Positions 19,453 to 28,836 of a stretch of 64,000 nt of DNA are shown here, piece by piece. The position numbers were made by a program, and so were the translations under genes. The DNA lies in the NCBI RefSeq assembly GCF_008802405.1, contig NZ_VZDO01000010.1, positions 62,001 to 126,000 of the forward strand. The letters run 5' to 3'. The notes under the pieces are model-generated. The model did not search any database, was not told the DNA's origin, and worked only from the letters and a program-made list of their open reading frames with translations. The stretch is from Plantimonas leprariae (GTDB lineage Bacteria; Pseudomonadota; Alphaproteobacteria; Rhizobiales; Rhizobiaceae). Within the stretch, counting starts at the first letter, position 1. Each line of letters opens with the position of its first letter.

Positions 19453-19648
19453 GAGCGCAAAGCGCCGCGATGCGGCGCCTCCTGTTGATTCGGACGATCC
19501 CAGAACGGTCGTCTCTCCTTTCCGTCCAGGAGATCCGGTCGAACGTCCGGCTACCTTAAGGCGGTAAAGGGGCAAGCCGCAACACGGCCGGTCGGTTCCT
19601 GACTATGCATCGTGAATCGTCGCTGCAATGCAAAAAACCCGAGCGATC

Positions 19649-20005
19649 CTATCGGCTTCGCCGGATTTCGATACCCGCCGCGCCGGGTCCGAGATCGAGC
19701 TTTTCCACCCGCACGGTCACGGCGGCGACACGCTCGTCGGCGAGAATCCGCGCCGCGATCGCTTCGGCATGGCTTTCCACCAGCTCCACGTGGCCGCGCT
19801 TTTCGCTTGCCCGAATCGCCTCGATCATGAGGTCGTAGGAATAGTAGCCTTCCGGCCCCCGCGCCCCCGCGCCGACCGGAATCTCCGCCTCGGCCGAGAA
19901 GCGCACCCGCTGCCGCCGCCCGTGCTCGTGCGCGAAGACGCCGATCTCCAGTTCGAGAACGAGATCGCGCACGAAGACGCGGTCGATGCGGGTGCCTGCC
20001 TCCAT
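19649..20005 (-). CDS. Dihydroneopterin aldolase-like (FolB family) protein
   Basis: The 118-residue product shows the FolB/tunnelling fold. It begins with RIDRVFVRDLVLELEIGVFAHE, has a central YSYDLMIEAI, then ESHAEAIAARIL, and ends with VTVRVEKLDLGPGAAGIEI, where the Lys matches the catalytic lysine of FolB. It could act in folate synthesis or in the pterin branch of dephospho-tetrahydromethanopterin synthesis. The nearby MfnE/MfnF-like genes favour the latter, but this is inference. It begins 2 bases after the SDR stop on the same strand, so the two are co-transcribed. Confidence 0.8.
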   Translation of the reverse strand: MEAGTRIDRVFVRDLVLELEIGVFAHEHGRRQRVRFSAEAEIPVGAGARGPEGYYSYDLMIEAIRASEKRGHVELVESHAEAIAARILADERVAAVTVRVEKLDLGPGAAGIEIRRSR

Positions 20006-20007
20006 GC

Positions 20008-20799
20008 TCAGAGCCCTTTCCGCATGCCGCCGTCGACGCCGTATTCGGAGCCGATCGAATAGGTCGCCTTGTCGGAGCAGAGGAACACGAAGAAGTGCGC
20101 GACCTCGGCCGGCGAGGCGAAGCGCTTGATCGGCGCGTGCTCGTCGGCGACGCCCTGCAGGTAGCCTTCCCAATCGCCGCCCGTGTCCGCCGTCAACTGC
20201 TTCGCCGTCTTCTGCCAGTCGGGGGTCAGCACGAGGCCCGGATTGACGCAGTTGACGCGGATGTTGTCCGTCACGAGCTCGGTCGCGAGGCATTTCGAGA
20301 ACATCATCAGCGCCGACTTGGTGACGTTGTAGATCGGTTCGTACCAGAGCGGCTGCACAGCGCAGATCGAGGCGTTGTGGAGGATGACGCCGCCGCCGCG
20401 CGCCTTCATCTGCGGCGCGAAGCCCCGCGCGAGCCGCACCGCCGCCATGACGTGGAGGTCCCAGTACTGCTGCCACTTCTCGTCCGGCGCCTCCATCACC
20501 GTCTCGTTCGAGCCGGTGCCGGCATTGTTGACGAGGATGTCGGCGCCGCCGAATTCCTCCGCCACCGCGCCGACCAGCGCGGCGGTGCCCTCCACCGTCG
20601 CGACGTCGGCCGCGACGCCGATCGCGCGGGTGCCGAACCGGTCCGAGATGCGCCGCGCCTCGTTTTCCGCGCGCTCGCCGTGCCGCGCCGCGAGGACGAC
20701 CTCGGCGCCCTCCGCCGCCAGCCCTTCCGCGATCGCGAGGCCGATGCCGACCGAGCCGCCGGTGATCACCGCGACCTTGCCTTTCAATCCGAGATCCAT
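20008..20799 (-). CDS. Short-chain dehydrogenase/reductase
   Basis: The 263-residue protein is a classical SDR. It has the cofactor motif TGGSVGIG at about 13-20, NNAG near 92, HNASICAVQPLW with the catalytic Ser region, YNVTK with the catalytic Tyr and Lys near 157-161, and NPGLVLTP. The arginine-containing AARHGER after beta-2 suggests NADP preference. The substrate is unknown. It precedes the FolB-like gene by 2 bases, so a role in pterin chemistry is conceivable but unproven. Confidence 0.88.
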   Translation of the reverse strand: MDLGLKGKVAVITGGSVGIGLAIAEGLAAEGAEVVLAARHGERAENEARRISDRFGTRAIGVAADVATVEGTAALVGAVAEEFGGADILVNNAGTGSNETVMEAPDEKWQQYWDLHVMAAVRLARGFAPQMKARGGGVILHNASICAVQPLWYEPIYNVTKSALMMFSKCLATELVTDNIRVNCVNPGLVLTPDWQKTAKQLTADTGGDWEGYLQGVADEHAPIKRFASPAEVAHFFVFLCSDKATYSIGSEYGVDGGMRKGL

Positions 20800-20872
20800 C
20801 TGACGCCTCTCGCCGTTGCTTCGCTTCCCTCTTCCCCTAAGCTTGCCGAGGCGTCAAACCGGGAGTCGCGGG

Positions 20873-22654
20873 ATGCGGGTGTCGAAATTCGCCGGGGCCC
20901 TTCTCGCCGGGTTCCTCGTCCTCCGGGCCGGCGCGCAGGAGGCGTCCCCGCCCGCCGCCGCGCCGGCGATGCCGGAAGCCGCGACGGGCACGGTCGCCAA
21001 ACCCCTCGTCCGCGCGAAGGAGCAGATGGTGGTCGCGGCGCATCCGCTGGCGGCGGAAGCGGGGCGGGCGATCCTGCGGGAAGGCGGCAACGCCGCCGAC
21101 GCGCTGGTCGCGGTGCAGCTCGTGCTCGGCCTCGTCGAGCCGCAGTCCTCCGGGCTCGGCGGCGGCTCGTTCCTCGTCTGGTGGGACGCCGGCGCGAAGC
21201 GCCTCACCACCTTCGACGGGCGCGAGACGGCCCCGGCGCACGCGACGCCGAAGCTGTTCCTCGGGGAGGACGGCCAGCCGCTGAAGTTCGTCCCCGCCGT
21301 GGTCGGCGGGCGCTCGGTCGGGACGCCCGGCACCGTCAGGCTTCTCGCCACCGTCCACGCCCGCTACGGCAGGCTCGCCTGGCGGCGGGTGGTGGAGCCG
21401 GCGATGAAGCTCGCGCGCGAGGGCTTCCCGGTGTCGGAGCGGCTGCATTCGCTCCTCGCCGAGGACCCGGACCTCCTGAAATCCGAGTCGATGCGCCCGT
21501 ATTTCTTCCCGGACGGCCAGCCGCTCGCCGCCGGCGCAATGGTGCGCAATCCCGACTACGCCGCCGTCCTGGAGCGGATCGCGCGAGACGGCCCCGCCGG
21601 CTTCTACGAGGGCGAGACGGCGGCGGCGATCGTCGGCGCGGTGGCGGCGGCGAAGGGTATCGACGGGCAGCCGAACCCCGGCACGCTGTCGCTGGACGAC
21701 CTGAAAGGCTACGAGGTGAAGGAGCGCCCGCCGGTCTGCGCGCCCTACCGCGTCTACCAGATCTGCGGCATGGGCCCGCCGTCCTCCGGCGCGGTGGCGG
21801 TCGGGCAGATCCTCGGCGTCCTCCAGCCGACCGACATCGCGGCGCTCGGACCGAAGAGCGTCGAGAGCTGGCGGCGGATCGGCGACGCCTCGCGCCTCGC
21901 CTTCGCCGACCGCGGCCGCTACCTCGCCGACGCGGACTTCATGGCCGTGCCGGTGCGCGGGCTGCTCGATCCCGGCTATCTGGCGGACCGTGCGAAGCTG
22001 CTCGACGGCACGACCCGCGCGCTGCCGGACGACGAGGTGAAGCCCGGCGACCCGGCCTTCGACCACGCGAAGCTGGAGCGAGGCGACGACGCGAGCCTCG
22101 AACTCCCCTCCACCAGCCATTTCGCCATCCGCGACCGGGACGGCAACCTCGTCTCGATGACGACGACGATCGAGAACGGCTTCGGCTCGCGGCTCTTCGT
22201 CAGCGGCTTCCTCCTGAACAACGAGCTGACCGACTTCTCCTTCGCGACGCAGGAAAAGGGAGCGCCGATCGCCAACCGCGTCGAGCCCGGCAAGCGGCCG
22301 CGCTCCTCGATGGCCCCGACGATCGTGATGCGGGACGGCGCGCCGGTGCTGGCGATCGGCTCGCCCGGCGGCTCCTCGATCATCGGCTTCGTCGCGGAGG
22401 CGCTCGTCGCCGTGCTCGACTGGAACATGGACGTCCAAGCCGCGGTGTCGCTGCCGCACCTCCTCCACCGCGGCACGGCTTTCGAGATCGAGAAGGGCAC
22501 GGAGGCCGAGACGCTGGAGCCGGCGCTGAAGGGCCTTGGCTTCGCGACGAAGGTGGTCGACCTCAATTCCGGCCTCCACGCGATCCGGATCACGCCGGAG
22601 GGACTGGAAGGCGGAGCGGACCCGCGCCGCGACGGCGTCGCGCTCGGCGATTGA
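20873..22654 (+). CDS. ggt: Gamma-glutamyltransferase (glutathione hydrolase), periplasmic
   Basis: The 593-residue precursor has a Sec signal peptide (residues 1-20, ending AGA-Q). It then has the large-subunit sequence (GGNAADALVAVQLVLGLVEP, SGLGGGSFLVW, FDGRETAP) and the autoprocessing site at STSHF, where T414 would become the N-terminal nucleophile of the small subunit. GSPGGSSIIGF, the oxyanion/gamma-glutamyl site, is present in the small subunit. It cleaves gamma-glutamyl bonds of glutathione in the periplasm. The start at 20873 gives a proper signal sequence; a longer frame from 20816 does not. It stands alone between the SDR and an Lrp-domain gene. Confidence 0.94.
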   Translation: MRVSKFAGALLAGFLVLRAGAQEASPPAAAPAMPEAATGTVAKPLVRAKEQMVVAAHPLAAEAGRAILREGGNAADALVAVQLVLGLVEPQSSGLGGGSFLVWWDAGAKRLTTFDGRETAPAHATPKLFLGEDGQPLKFVPAVVGGRSVGTPGTVRLLATVHARYGRLAWRRVVEPAMKLAREGFPVSERLHSLLAEDPDLLKSESMRPYFFPDGQPLAAGAMVRNPDYAAVLERIARDGPAGFYEGETAAAIVGAVAAAKGIDGQPNPGTLSLDDLKGYEVKERPPVCAPYRVYQICGMGPPSSGAVAVGQILGVLQPTDIAALGPKSVESWRRIGDASRLAFADRGRYLADADFMAVPVRGLLDPGYLADRAKLLDGTTRALPDDEVKPGDPAFDHAKLERGDDASLELPSTSHFAIRDRDGNLVSMTTTIENGFGSRLFVSGFLLNNELTDFSFATQEKGAPIANRVEPGKRPRSSMAPTIVMRDGAPVLAIGSPGGSSIIGFVAEALVAVLDWNMDVQAAVSLPHLLHRGTAFEIEKGTEAETLEPALKGLGFATKVVDLNSGLHAIRITPEGLEGGADPRRDGVALGD

Positions 22655-22704
22655 CTTGGGCGAGGAGGTCGGCGCACCTGCCGCGAACCAATGGGAATGC
22701 CGCG

Positions 22705-22953
22705 ATGCAGACGATCTTCGTCCAGTTCAAGTGCCGGCCGGGCCGGGCCTACGAGGTCGCCGACCGGCTGGTGCAGGAGGTGGAGGAGATTTCGGAAGTC
22801 TATTCGACCTCCGGCCATTACGACCTGATCGCGAAGTTCTACCTCGCCGACGACCAGGACATCGGCCACTTCGTCACCGAGCGGCTGCAGACCGCCGACG
22901 GCATCGCCGACACCTTCACCACCGTCGCCTTCAAGGCGTTCGGGCAGGGGTAG
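22705..22953 (+). CDS. Free-standing Lrp/AsnC ligand-binding (RAM) domain protein
   Basis: The 82-residue protein is a single RAM domain: MQTIFVQFKCRPGRAYEVAD, VYSTSGHYDLIAKFY and the end TFTTVAFKAF. It has no DNA-binding helix-turn-helix. Such stand-alone domains assemble into octamers and are thought to sense amino acids or small ligands, but their targets are unknown. It starts 50 bases after ggt on the same strand and may share its message. Confidence 0.87.
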   Translation: MQTIFVQFKCRPGRAYEVADRLVQEVEEISEVYSTSGHYDLIAKFYLADDQDIGHFVTERLQTADGIADTFTTVAFKAFGQG

Positions 22954-22971
22954 AAGGCGAGGCGGCCCGCT

Positions 22972-23796
22972 TCAGTCGACGAAGGCGCGCTCCACGACGT
23001 AGGTGCCGGGGCTGGAGTTCGAGCCCTCCACGAGGCCGAAGCGCTCCATCAGGCTAGCGGTCTCCTTCAGCATGTCCATCGAGCCGCAGATCATCGCCCG
23101 GTCGGTCTCGGGATCGAGCGGCGGCAGCCCCAGGTCCTCGAAGAGCTTGCCGGTCTCAATGAGAGTCGTGACGCGCTCGCCCTTCGCCGCGCCCTCGCGG
23201 GTCGCGGTGGAATGGAGGAGGAGCTTGCCGCCGGCGAACTCGCGCATCAGCTCGTCGGAAAGGATGTTGTCGACCAGCTCGCGCCCGTAGGCGAGCTCGG
23301 CCTCGGTGCGGCAGGTGTGGGTGATCACCACCGTCTCGAACTTCTCGTAGATGTCCGGGTCGCGGGCGACCGAGGCGAAGGGCGCGATGCCGGTGCCCGT
23401 CGAGAACAGGTAGAGGCGCTTGCCGGGCAGGAGCGCGTCGGCGACGAGCGTGCCGGTCGATTTCTTGCGCATCAGCACCGTGTCGCCGGGCTGCACCTTC
23501 TGCAGGTGCTCGGTCAGCGGGCCGTCCGGCACCTTGATCGAGAAGAACTCGAGTTCCTCGTCCCAGGCCGGGCTCGCGATCGAATAGGCGCGGTAGACCG
23601 GCTTCTCGGCGTTCGGCAGGCCGATCATCACGAACTCGCCGGAGCGGAAGCGGAAACCGTCCGGCCGGGTCATGCGGAAGCGGAACAGCCGGTCGGTATA
23701 GTGCTGCACCTCCGTCACTTCCTGCGCGAAGACCCCGGCGGGAATAGGGAAGGCTGGCGCGGCGGCATCGATCGTCGCGGTGGCGGACACGGTCAT
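22972..23796 (-). CDS. fpr: Ferredoxin-NADP+ reductase
   Basis: The 274-residue flavoprotein matches the bacterial subclass of plant-type FNR. It has the FAD motif YRAYSIASP near residue 88, STGTGIAPFAS near 145, the NADP-binding CRTEAELAYGREL, GGKLLLHSTATRE and CGSMDMLKE near 240, and a C-terminal YVVERAFVD typical of Fpr in alphaproteobacteria. It exchanges electrons between NADPH and ferredoxin or flavodoxin. It converges on the RAM-domain gene with 18 bases between stops. Confidence 0.94.
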   Translation of the reverse strand: MTVSATATIDAAAPAFPIPAGVFAQEVTEVQHYTDRLFRFRMTRPDGFRFRSGEFVMIGLPNAEKPVYRAYSIASPAWDEELEFFSIKVPDGPLTEHLQKVQPGDTVLMRKKSTGTLVADALLPGKRLYLFSTGTGIAPFASVARDPDIYEKFETVVITHTCRTEAELAYGRELVDNILSDELMREFAGGKLLLHSTATREGAAKGERVTTLIETGKLFEDLGLPPLDPETDRAMICGSMDMLKETASLMERFGLVEGSNSSPGTYVVERAFVD

Positions 23797-23930
23797 CGGC
23801 AGTTCGGTTCCGTTCTGGTCGGGCGGGAAGTCGGGGCGGAAGATAGGGATTCTCGCCTGTCGCGGAAGGCGGTCCCGTCACGTGCCGTTCGCATGCCCGA
23901 AATCGCCGGCGCCCGCGAGGACTGGTTTTC

Positions 23931-25235
23931 TCAAACCAGCACCGGACGGGGAATATTCTGCGGGGCGGCGAAGACGCGGCGGTAGCGCTCGATCTCGGCG
24001 GGGTCGCCGGTCGCCTTCGCCGGGTTGTCGGACAGCTTCACCGCCGGCCGGCCGTTGGCGGAAACGACCTTGCAGACCAGCGAGATGGCTTCGAGCCCCG
24101 AGCCGCCGTGCGGCTCGATGTCCCGGAAGTCGTTGGTGAGGTTGGTGCCCCAGCCGAAGCTCATGCGCGAGCGCCCGGCGAAGTGCCGGTAGGTCGCCTC
24201 GATGCCGTCGACGTCCATGCCGTCGGAGAAGACCAAGAGCTTCTCGCGCGGGTCGACGCCGTGCCGCTTCCACCACTCGATGATCTTCTCGCCGCCCTCG
24301 ATCGGCGGGGCGGAATCGGGGCGGAAGCCCGTCCAGTCCGTCAGCCAGGCCGGCGCGCATTTCAGGAACGAGTCCGTGCCGAAGGCGTCCGGCAGGACGA
24401 CGAGGAGGTTGCCGCCGTAGTAGCTCTGCCAGTCCTTCAGGATGCGGTAGGGCGCGTCGCGCAGCTCGGCGTCGCTCCGCGCCAGCGCCGCCATCACCAT
24501 CGGCAGTTCGTGCGCGTTCGTGCCGATCGCCTCGACGTCGGTGTCCATCGCGAGGAGCACGTTGGAGGAGCCGATGAAGTTCGGGCCGAGCCCCTCCTTC
24601 AGCGCCTCGACGCACCAGCGCTGCCAGAGGAACGAGTGGCGGCGGCGCGTGCCGAAATCGGTGATGCGGAGGTCCGGGAGCTGGCGCAGCCGCTCGACCT
24701 TCTCCCACATCTTGGCCTTCGCCCGCGCATAGAGGACGTCGAGCTCGAAGCGGCCGTAGTCGCGCAGCGCCGCGCGCGAGCGCAGCTCGTTGATCACGGC
24801 GAGCGCCGGGATCTCCCACATCGTCGTGTCGGTCCAGCGCCCGTGGAACAGGAGCTCGAACTGCCCGTCGACGCGCCGCAGCTCGTACGGGGGAAGCTGG
24901 AAATCCGCCAGCCAATCGAGGAAGGCCGGGCGGAAGATCTGGTCCGAGCCGTAGAAGGTGTTGCCGGCGAGCCAGATCATCTCGCGCTTCGTCAGGCGCA
25001 CGGTGCGGGCGTGGTCGAGCTGGGCGCCCAGCTCGTTCTCGTCGATCTCGTCGGCGATCCGGACGCTTCTCGTCCGGTTGATCAGCGAGAAGGTGACGTC
25101 GGTGTCGCGGTGGAGGCCCCAGATCATCTGGAGCATCAGCAGCTTGTAGAAGTCGGTATCCAGGAGCGAGCGGACGATCGGGTCCAGCTTGAACGTGTGG
25201 TTCCAGACCCGCGTGGCGATGTCGGTCGCGACCAT
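23931..25235 (-). CDS. pncB: Nicotinate phosphoribosyltransferase
   Basis: PncB joins nicotinate and PRPP to form nicotinate mononucleotide in NAD salvage. The 434-residue product is the long bacterial form: [16 protein letters not shown] near the N-terminus, [12 protein letters not shown] (the region of the phosphorylated His) in the centre, [17 protein letters not shown] and [10 protein letters not shown], the phosphate-binding end. The ATG at 25235 is preferred to an upstream TTG at 25247. It stands alone with non-coding DNA on both sides. Confidence 0.95.
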   Translation of the reverse strand: MVATDIATRVWNHTFKLDPIVRSLLDTDFYKLLMLQMIWGLHRDTDVTFSLINRTRSVRIADEIDENELGAQLDHARTVRLTKREMIWLAGNTFYGSDQIFRPAFLDWLADFQLPPYELRRVDGQFELLFHGRWTDTTMWEIPALAVINELRSRAALRDYGRFELDVLYARAKAKMWEKVERLRQLPDLRITDFGTRRRHSFLWQRWCVEALKEGLGPNFIGSSNVLLAMDTDVEAIGTNAHELPMVMAALARSDAELRDAPYRILKDWQSYYGGNLLVVLPDAFGTDSFLKCAPAWLTDWTGFRPDSAPPIEGGEKIIEWWKRHGVDPREKLLVFSDGMDVDGIEATYRHFAGRSRMSFGWGTNLTNDFRDIEPHGGSGLEAISLVCKVVSANGRPAVKLSDNPAKATGDPAEIERYRRVFAAPQNIPRPVLV

Positions 25236-25473
25236 GGTCGAACTCAACTTGTTTTTCGCTTTCGGTTAACCGGACCGCGCGGCAAGCGCTCTACGCCATG
25301 TGCTGCGCCACGCCAAGTCCTTTGCGGCCACGACCATGAAACGGCGGGGCGCGGCCCAGCATATCCCGGCATTTGCTTGCGGATCGGAACCAAACGCGCC
25401 GTCGAACTCTTTGATGAACCGACTCCGGCGTCGGGGACCGCTCCGCCGCCGTTCCGAAACCGAGGAGACTGTC

Positions 25474-25797
25474 ATGAAGAAGTTGATCGCAGCCGGTGCC
25501 ATCGCTCTCGGCCTCGTCAGCATTTCCGCCCCGACCTTCGCTCAAGGCATCGAGTTCGGACCGAACGGCGTGCGCCTCAACGACGGCCGCGACCAGGGCC
25601 GCAACAACCGCAACGACGACGACGACGGCATCTCGCAGCGCGAGGCGGTCCGCATCGCCCGCTCGGAAGGCCTGCGCGACGTCGATTCGGTCAGCGAGCG
25701 TCGCCGCTCCTTCCGCGTCGAAGGTGCCGACCGCCGCGGCCGCGACATCACGGTCGACGTCGACAAGTTCAGCGGCAACGTGCTGTCGGTCCGCTGA
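25474..25797 (+). CDS. Exported PepSY-domain protein
   Basis: The 107-residue precursor has a signal peptide (MKKLIAAGAIALGLV to TFAQ, about 24 residues), a short Asn/Asp/Arg-rich linker and a C-terminal PepSY-like domain (ISQREAVRIARSEGLRDVDS to the YxVxVD-type end RDITVDVDKFSGNVLSV). PepSY domains are found in protease propeptides and envelope proteins and are thought to be regulatory or inhibitory. GAGGA lies about 8 bases before the ATG. A strong intrinsic terminator follows at 25823-25850, so it is a single-gene unit. Confidence 0.85.
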   Translation: MKKLIAAGAIALGLVSISAPTFAQGIEFGPNGVRLNDGRDQGRNNRNDDDDGISQREAVRIARSEGLRDVDSVSERRRSFRVEGADRRGRDITVDVDKFSGNVLSVR

Positions 25798-25822
25798 CCG
25801 GCGGCATCCCCGCTATCCTCAG

Positions 25823-25850
25823 AAAGCCCCGCCCGACCGCGGGGCTTTTT
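25823..25850 (+). terminator. Intrinsic terminator after the PepSY gene
   Basis: A perfect 10-bp stem (AAAGCCCCGC at 25823-25832 with GCGGGGCTTT at 25839-25848) closes a 6-base loop and continues into five T residues. It lies 25 bases after the PepSY stop. Confidence 0.9.
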
Positions 25851-25946
25851 CGTATGGCTCCGCCGTTTGCTTCCTGTTCACGCGGAGCAGCCTAAGATCG
25901 CCGGCAGACTTCCGCCACACCACCACCACCGCCGGTGCCGCCGCCC

Positions 25947-26795
25947 ATGCCCCTCATCGATATCGACCTTCTCGGCGTCCCCGCCTTCACGGTGGCGGTC
26001 GGCGAGGACGGCAGCTTCCGCTACGACGGGCTGAACGCCGCGAACACGGCGGTGAGCGGCCTGACCAAGGCGATGGTCGTCGGCCGCACGCCCCACGACT
26101 ACGTTCCCGCCGCGGTCGCCGACCGCCTCGTCGCGAACTACCGGCGCTGCGTCGAAGCGCGCCTGATGCAGGAATACGAGGAGGAGCTGGACCTGCCGGG
26201 CGGCCACAAGTGGTGGCGCACCACGCTCTCGCCGGTGGTCGGCTGCGAAGGGCGCATCGTCCAGATCCTCGGCCTCGTGATCGACATCACCGAGAAGAAG
26301 CAGGCGGAGATCGAACTACGCTCCGCCGCGTTCAAGGATCCGTTGACCGGCATCTGCAACCGCCGCCGCTTCGAGCGCGACCTCGAAAACGCCGTGGCCA
26401 AGGCCCGGGATACCGGGCGGCCGTTCACCGTGGTGCTCGCCGACGTCGACCGCTTCAAGCCGATCAACGACACGCACGGCCACGGCGTCGGCGACGCGGT
26501 GCTGAAAGCCATCGCCTGGCGGCTCGCCGCCGGCATCCGCGACACCGACCGGCTGGCGCGGATCGGCGGCGACGAGTTCGCGGCGATCCTTTCGGCGGGA
26601 AGCGAGGGGGCGATCGCCGTCGCGCTCGACCGGCTGCGCGGCAAGCTCGCCGGCCCCTTGCGCATCGGCGCGCTCGACCTCATCGTCGGCGTCAGCCTCG
26701 GCAGCGCGCTCTGGGCGCCGGCGATGTCCACCGACGACGTGATGGCGGCCGCCGACGCGGCGATGTACCGGCAGAAGGATCTCCGCGCCGCCTGA
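25947..26795 (+). CDS. PAS-GGDEF diguanylate cyclase
   Basis: The 282-residue cytoplasmic protein has an N-terminal PAS domain (about 8-115, with VVGRTPHDYVP and the C-terminal cap GLVIDITEKKQAE) followed by a GGDEF domain. The active-site loop is GGDEF at 207-211, and the product-inhibition I-site RDTD lies at the usual distance before it. DPLTGICNRRRFERDL and ADVDRFKPINDTHGHGVGD are standard. It should make cyclic di-GMP from GTP in response to a signal sensed by PAS. The ATG at 25947 is used; a GTG at 25935 would add four residues. Confidence 0.92.
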   Translation: MPLIDIDLLGVPAFTVAVGEDGSFRYDGLNAANTAVSGLTKAMVVGRTPHDYVPAAVADRLVANYRRCVEARLMQEYEEELDLPGGHKWWRTTLSPVVGCEGRIVQILGLVIDITEKKQAEIELRSAAFKDPLTGICNRRRFERDLENAVAKARDTGRPFTVVLADVDRFKPINDTHGHGVGDAVLKAIAWRLAAGIRDTDRLARIGGDEFAAILSAGSEGAIAVALDRLRGKLAGPLRIGALDLIVGVSLGSALWAPAMSTDDVMAAADAAMYRQKDLRAA

Positions 26796-26941
26796 GGGTC
26801 GCGTCCGGCATAGCTGCCCTGCCGCCCTCGCGGTTGCGACGGGTGGCTTGCCGTGCGACAGAGCGGCGGGACGCCGCGCGCCTGTCCCCGCTCGATGCGG
26901 GAAACGACGGCCGGCGCCGCCGCCGTCTCAGGATTCGCCAG

Positions 26942-28822
26942 ATGCCCTTCCGCCCGATGTTCCCGCCGCTCGCCCGTGCTCTCGCCGAGCGCGGCTTCGC
27001 CGAGCCGACGCCGGTGCAGGACCGCGTGACGGAAGGCGGCACCGAGGCGCGCGACCTCCTCGTCTCCGCCCAGACCGGCTCCGGCAAGACCGTCGCCTAC
27101 GGCATCGCCGTTGCCGGCGCGCTGTTCGGCGAAGCGGAGACGCTGGGGCCGGCCGGCGATCCCGCCGTGCTCGTCGTCGCGCCGACGCGCGAGCTGGCGC
27201 TGCAGGTGGCGGCCGAGCTCGGCTGGCTCTACGGGCAGGCCGGCGCGCGGATTGTCACCTGCGTCGGCGGCATGGACCCGCGCGCCGAGAAGCGGCGGCT
27301 CGACGATGGGGCGCATGTCGTGGTCGGGACGCCCGGGCGGCTGCGCGACCACCTGGAGCGCCGGGCGCTCCGGATCGGTTCCTTGCGCGCTCTGGTTCTC
27401 GACGAGGCGGACGAGATGCTGAACCTCGGCTTCCGCGAGGACCTCGAATTCATCCTGGAGGCGACGCCGGCTGAGCGTCGCACGCTGCTGTTCTCCGCGA
27501 CGCTGCCGAAAGCCATCCAGTCGATGGCCGAGCGCTACCAGCGCAATGCCCTGCGGATCGAGGTGAAGGGCGAGGCGAGCGGCCACGCCGACATCGAGTA
27601 CCGGGCGGTGCGGATCGTGCCGAACGAGATGGAGCACGCCGTCGTCAACGTCCTGCGCTTCGAGGACTCGGCCAGCGCCATCGTGTTCTGCCGCACCCGC
27701 GAGGCGGTGCGCCACCTCCATTCCAACCTCGTGGAGCGCGGCTTCACCGCCGTCGCGCTGTCGGGCGAGCTCACGCAGTCGGAGCGCAACGGCACCATGC
27801 AGGCGCTGCGCGACGGGCGGGCGCGGGTCTGCGTCGCGACCGACGTCGCGGCGCGCGGCATCGACCTGCCGCGCCTCGGCCTGGTGATCCACGCCGACCT
27901 GCCGAACGACGCGGAAGTGCTGCAGCACCGCTCGGGCCGCACCGGCCGCGCGGGCCGCAAGGGCGTCTCGGTGCTGCTCGTGCCGATGTCGCGGCGGCGC
28001 AAGGCCGAGCGCCTCCTCGCCGAAGCGGGCCTTCGGGCGAAATGGGAGGGCGCGCCGACCGCGGACGCGATCCGCGAGCGCGACGACGCGCGCCTCGCGG
28101 CCGATCCGCTGATCGCCGCGGAGCCGAGCGAGGAGGAGGCCGCCGCGGCCCGCGCGCTCCTCGCGAACCGCTCGCCGGAAGCCGTCGCCGCCGCGCTGGT
28201 CAGGCTCTACCGCGACCGCCTGCCGGCGCCGGAGGAGGTGTTCGATCCCGGCTTCCGACAGGACGAGCGCCCGGTCCGCCCGCCCCGCCACGAGGCGGAC
28301 GGCGAGGGCGGCCGGACGCCCCGCGCCAAGCCCGGCCGGCAGGGCGCGATCGGCCCGGCGGTCTGGTTCCGTCTCGACATCGGCCGGCGCAACGAGGCCG
28401 ACCCGAAATGGCTGCTGCCGCTCCTTTGCCGGCGCGGCCGGGTGTCGCGCGACGAGATCGGCGCGATCAAGATCTACGACCGCGAGACGAAGTTCGAGGT
28501 CGCCGCCGGCGCGGCGCAGCGCTTCGCCGAGGCCGCGCGCGAAACGCGGGGCGGCTCGGACGAGGACGGCATCGCCATCACCCAGGCCGAGGGGAATATC
28601 GAGGCGCGGGGCGGCGGCGGCGGTCGTCCGTTCGCGAAGGGGAAGGGCAAGCCGTTCCGCGACAACAAGCCGTTCGGCGAAGGCCGTCCCCCGTCCGAAG
28701 GCCGGCCGTTCCGCGCAGATAAGCCGGCGAAGCGTCCGTTCGAAAAGCGTGGCGAAGGGGTGCCGAAGGGACCCGGCGGCAAGCCGAAGCCGAAATTCAA
28801 GCGCAAGTCCGGCGGCGAGTAG
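26942..28822 (+). CDS. DEAD-box RNA helicase with DbpA-type RNA-binding domain
   Basis: The 626-residue protein has all helicase motifs: the Q motif (FAEPTPVQ), Walker A (AQTGSGKT), PTREL, TPGR, DEAD, SAT, RGID and HRSGRTGRAGR. A DbpA-like RNA-binding domain lies at about 468-535 (VWFRLDIGRRNEADPKWLLP). From about 555 a Gly, Lys and Arg-rich disordered tail with repeated RPF and KPF elements follows. DbpA-domain helicases act in ribosomal large-subunit assembly; tails of this kind add general RNA affinity. The same frame is open for 1.4 kb upstream, but the ATG at 26942 precedes the Q motif correctly. Confidence 0.93.
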   Translation: MPFRPMFPPLARALAERGFAEPTPVQDRVTEGGTEARDLLVSAQTGSGKTVAYGIAVAGALFGEAETLGPAGDPAVLVVAPTRELALQVAAELGWLYGQAGARIVTCVGGMDPRAEKRRLDDGAHVVVGTPGRLRDHLERRALRIGSLRALVLDEADEMLNLGFREDLEFILEATPAERRTLLFSATLPKAIQSMAERYQRNALRIEVKGEASGHADIEYRAVRIVPNEMEHAVVNVLRFEDSASAIVFCRTREAVRHLHSNLVERGFTAVALSGELTQSERNGTMQALRDGRARVCVATDVAARGIDLPRLGLVIHADLPNDAEVLQHRSGRTGRAGRKGVSVLLVPMSRRRKAERLLAEAGLRAKWEGAPTADAIRERDDARLAADPLIAAEPSEEEAAAARALLANRSPEAVAAALVRLYRDRLPAPEEVFDPGFRQDERPVRPPRHEADGEGGRTPRAKPGRQGAIGPAVWFRLDIGRRNEADPKWLLPLLCRRGRVSRDEIGAIKIYDRETKFEVAAGAAQRFAEAARETRGGSDEDGIAITQAEGNIEARGGGGGRPFAKGKGKPFRDNKPFGEGRPPSEGRPFRADKPAKRPFEKRGEGVPKGPGGKPKPKFKRKSGGE

Positions 28823-28836
28823 CGCCGGACACGCGG

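Noticed and set aside
19455-19490. Hairpin in the leader of the MfnE-like gene as a riboswitch
   Set aside because: It is only a 7-bp stem with a 3-base loop and no further conserved motif or T run.
25496-26941. In-frame extension of the DEAD-box helicase by more than 480 codons upstream
   Set aside because: It would overlap the PepSY and GGDEF genes; the residues have no domain similarity, and the ATG at 26942 gives a normal helicase N-terminus.
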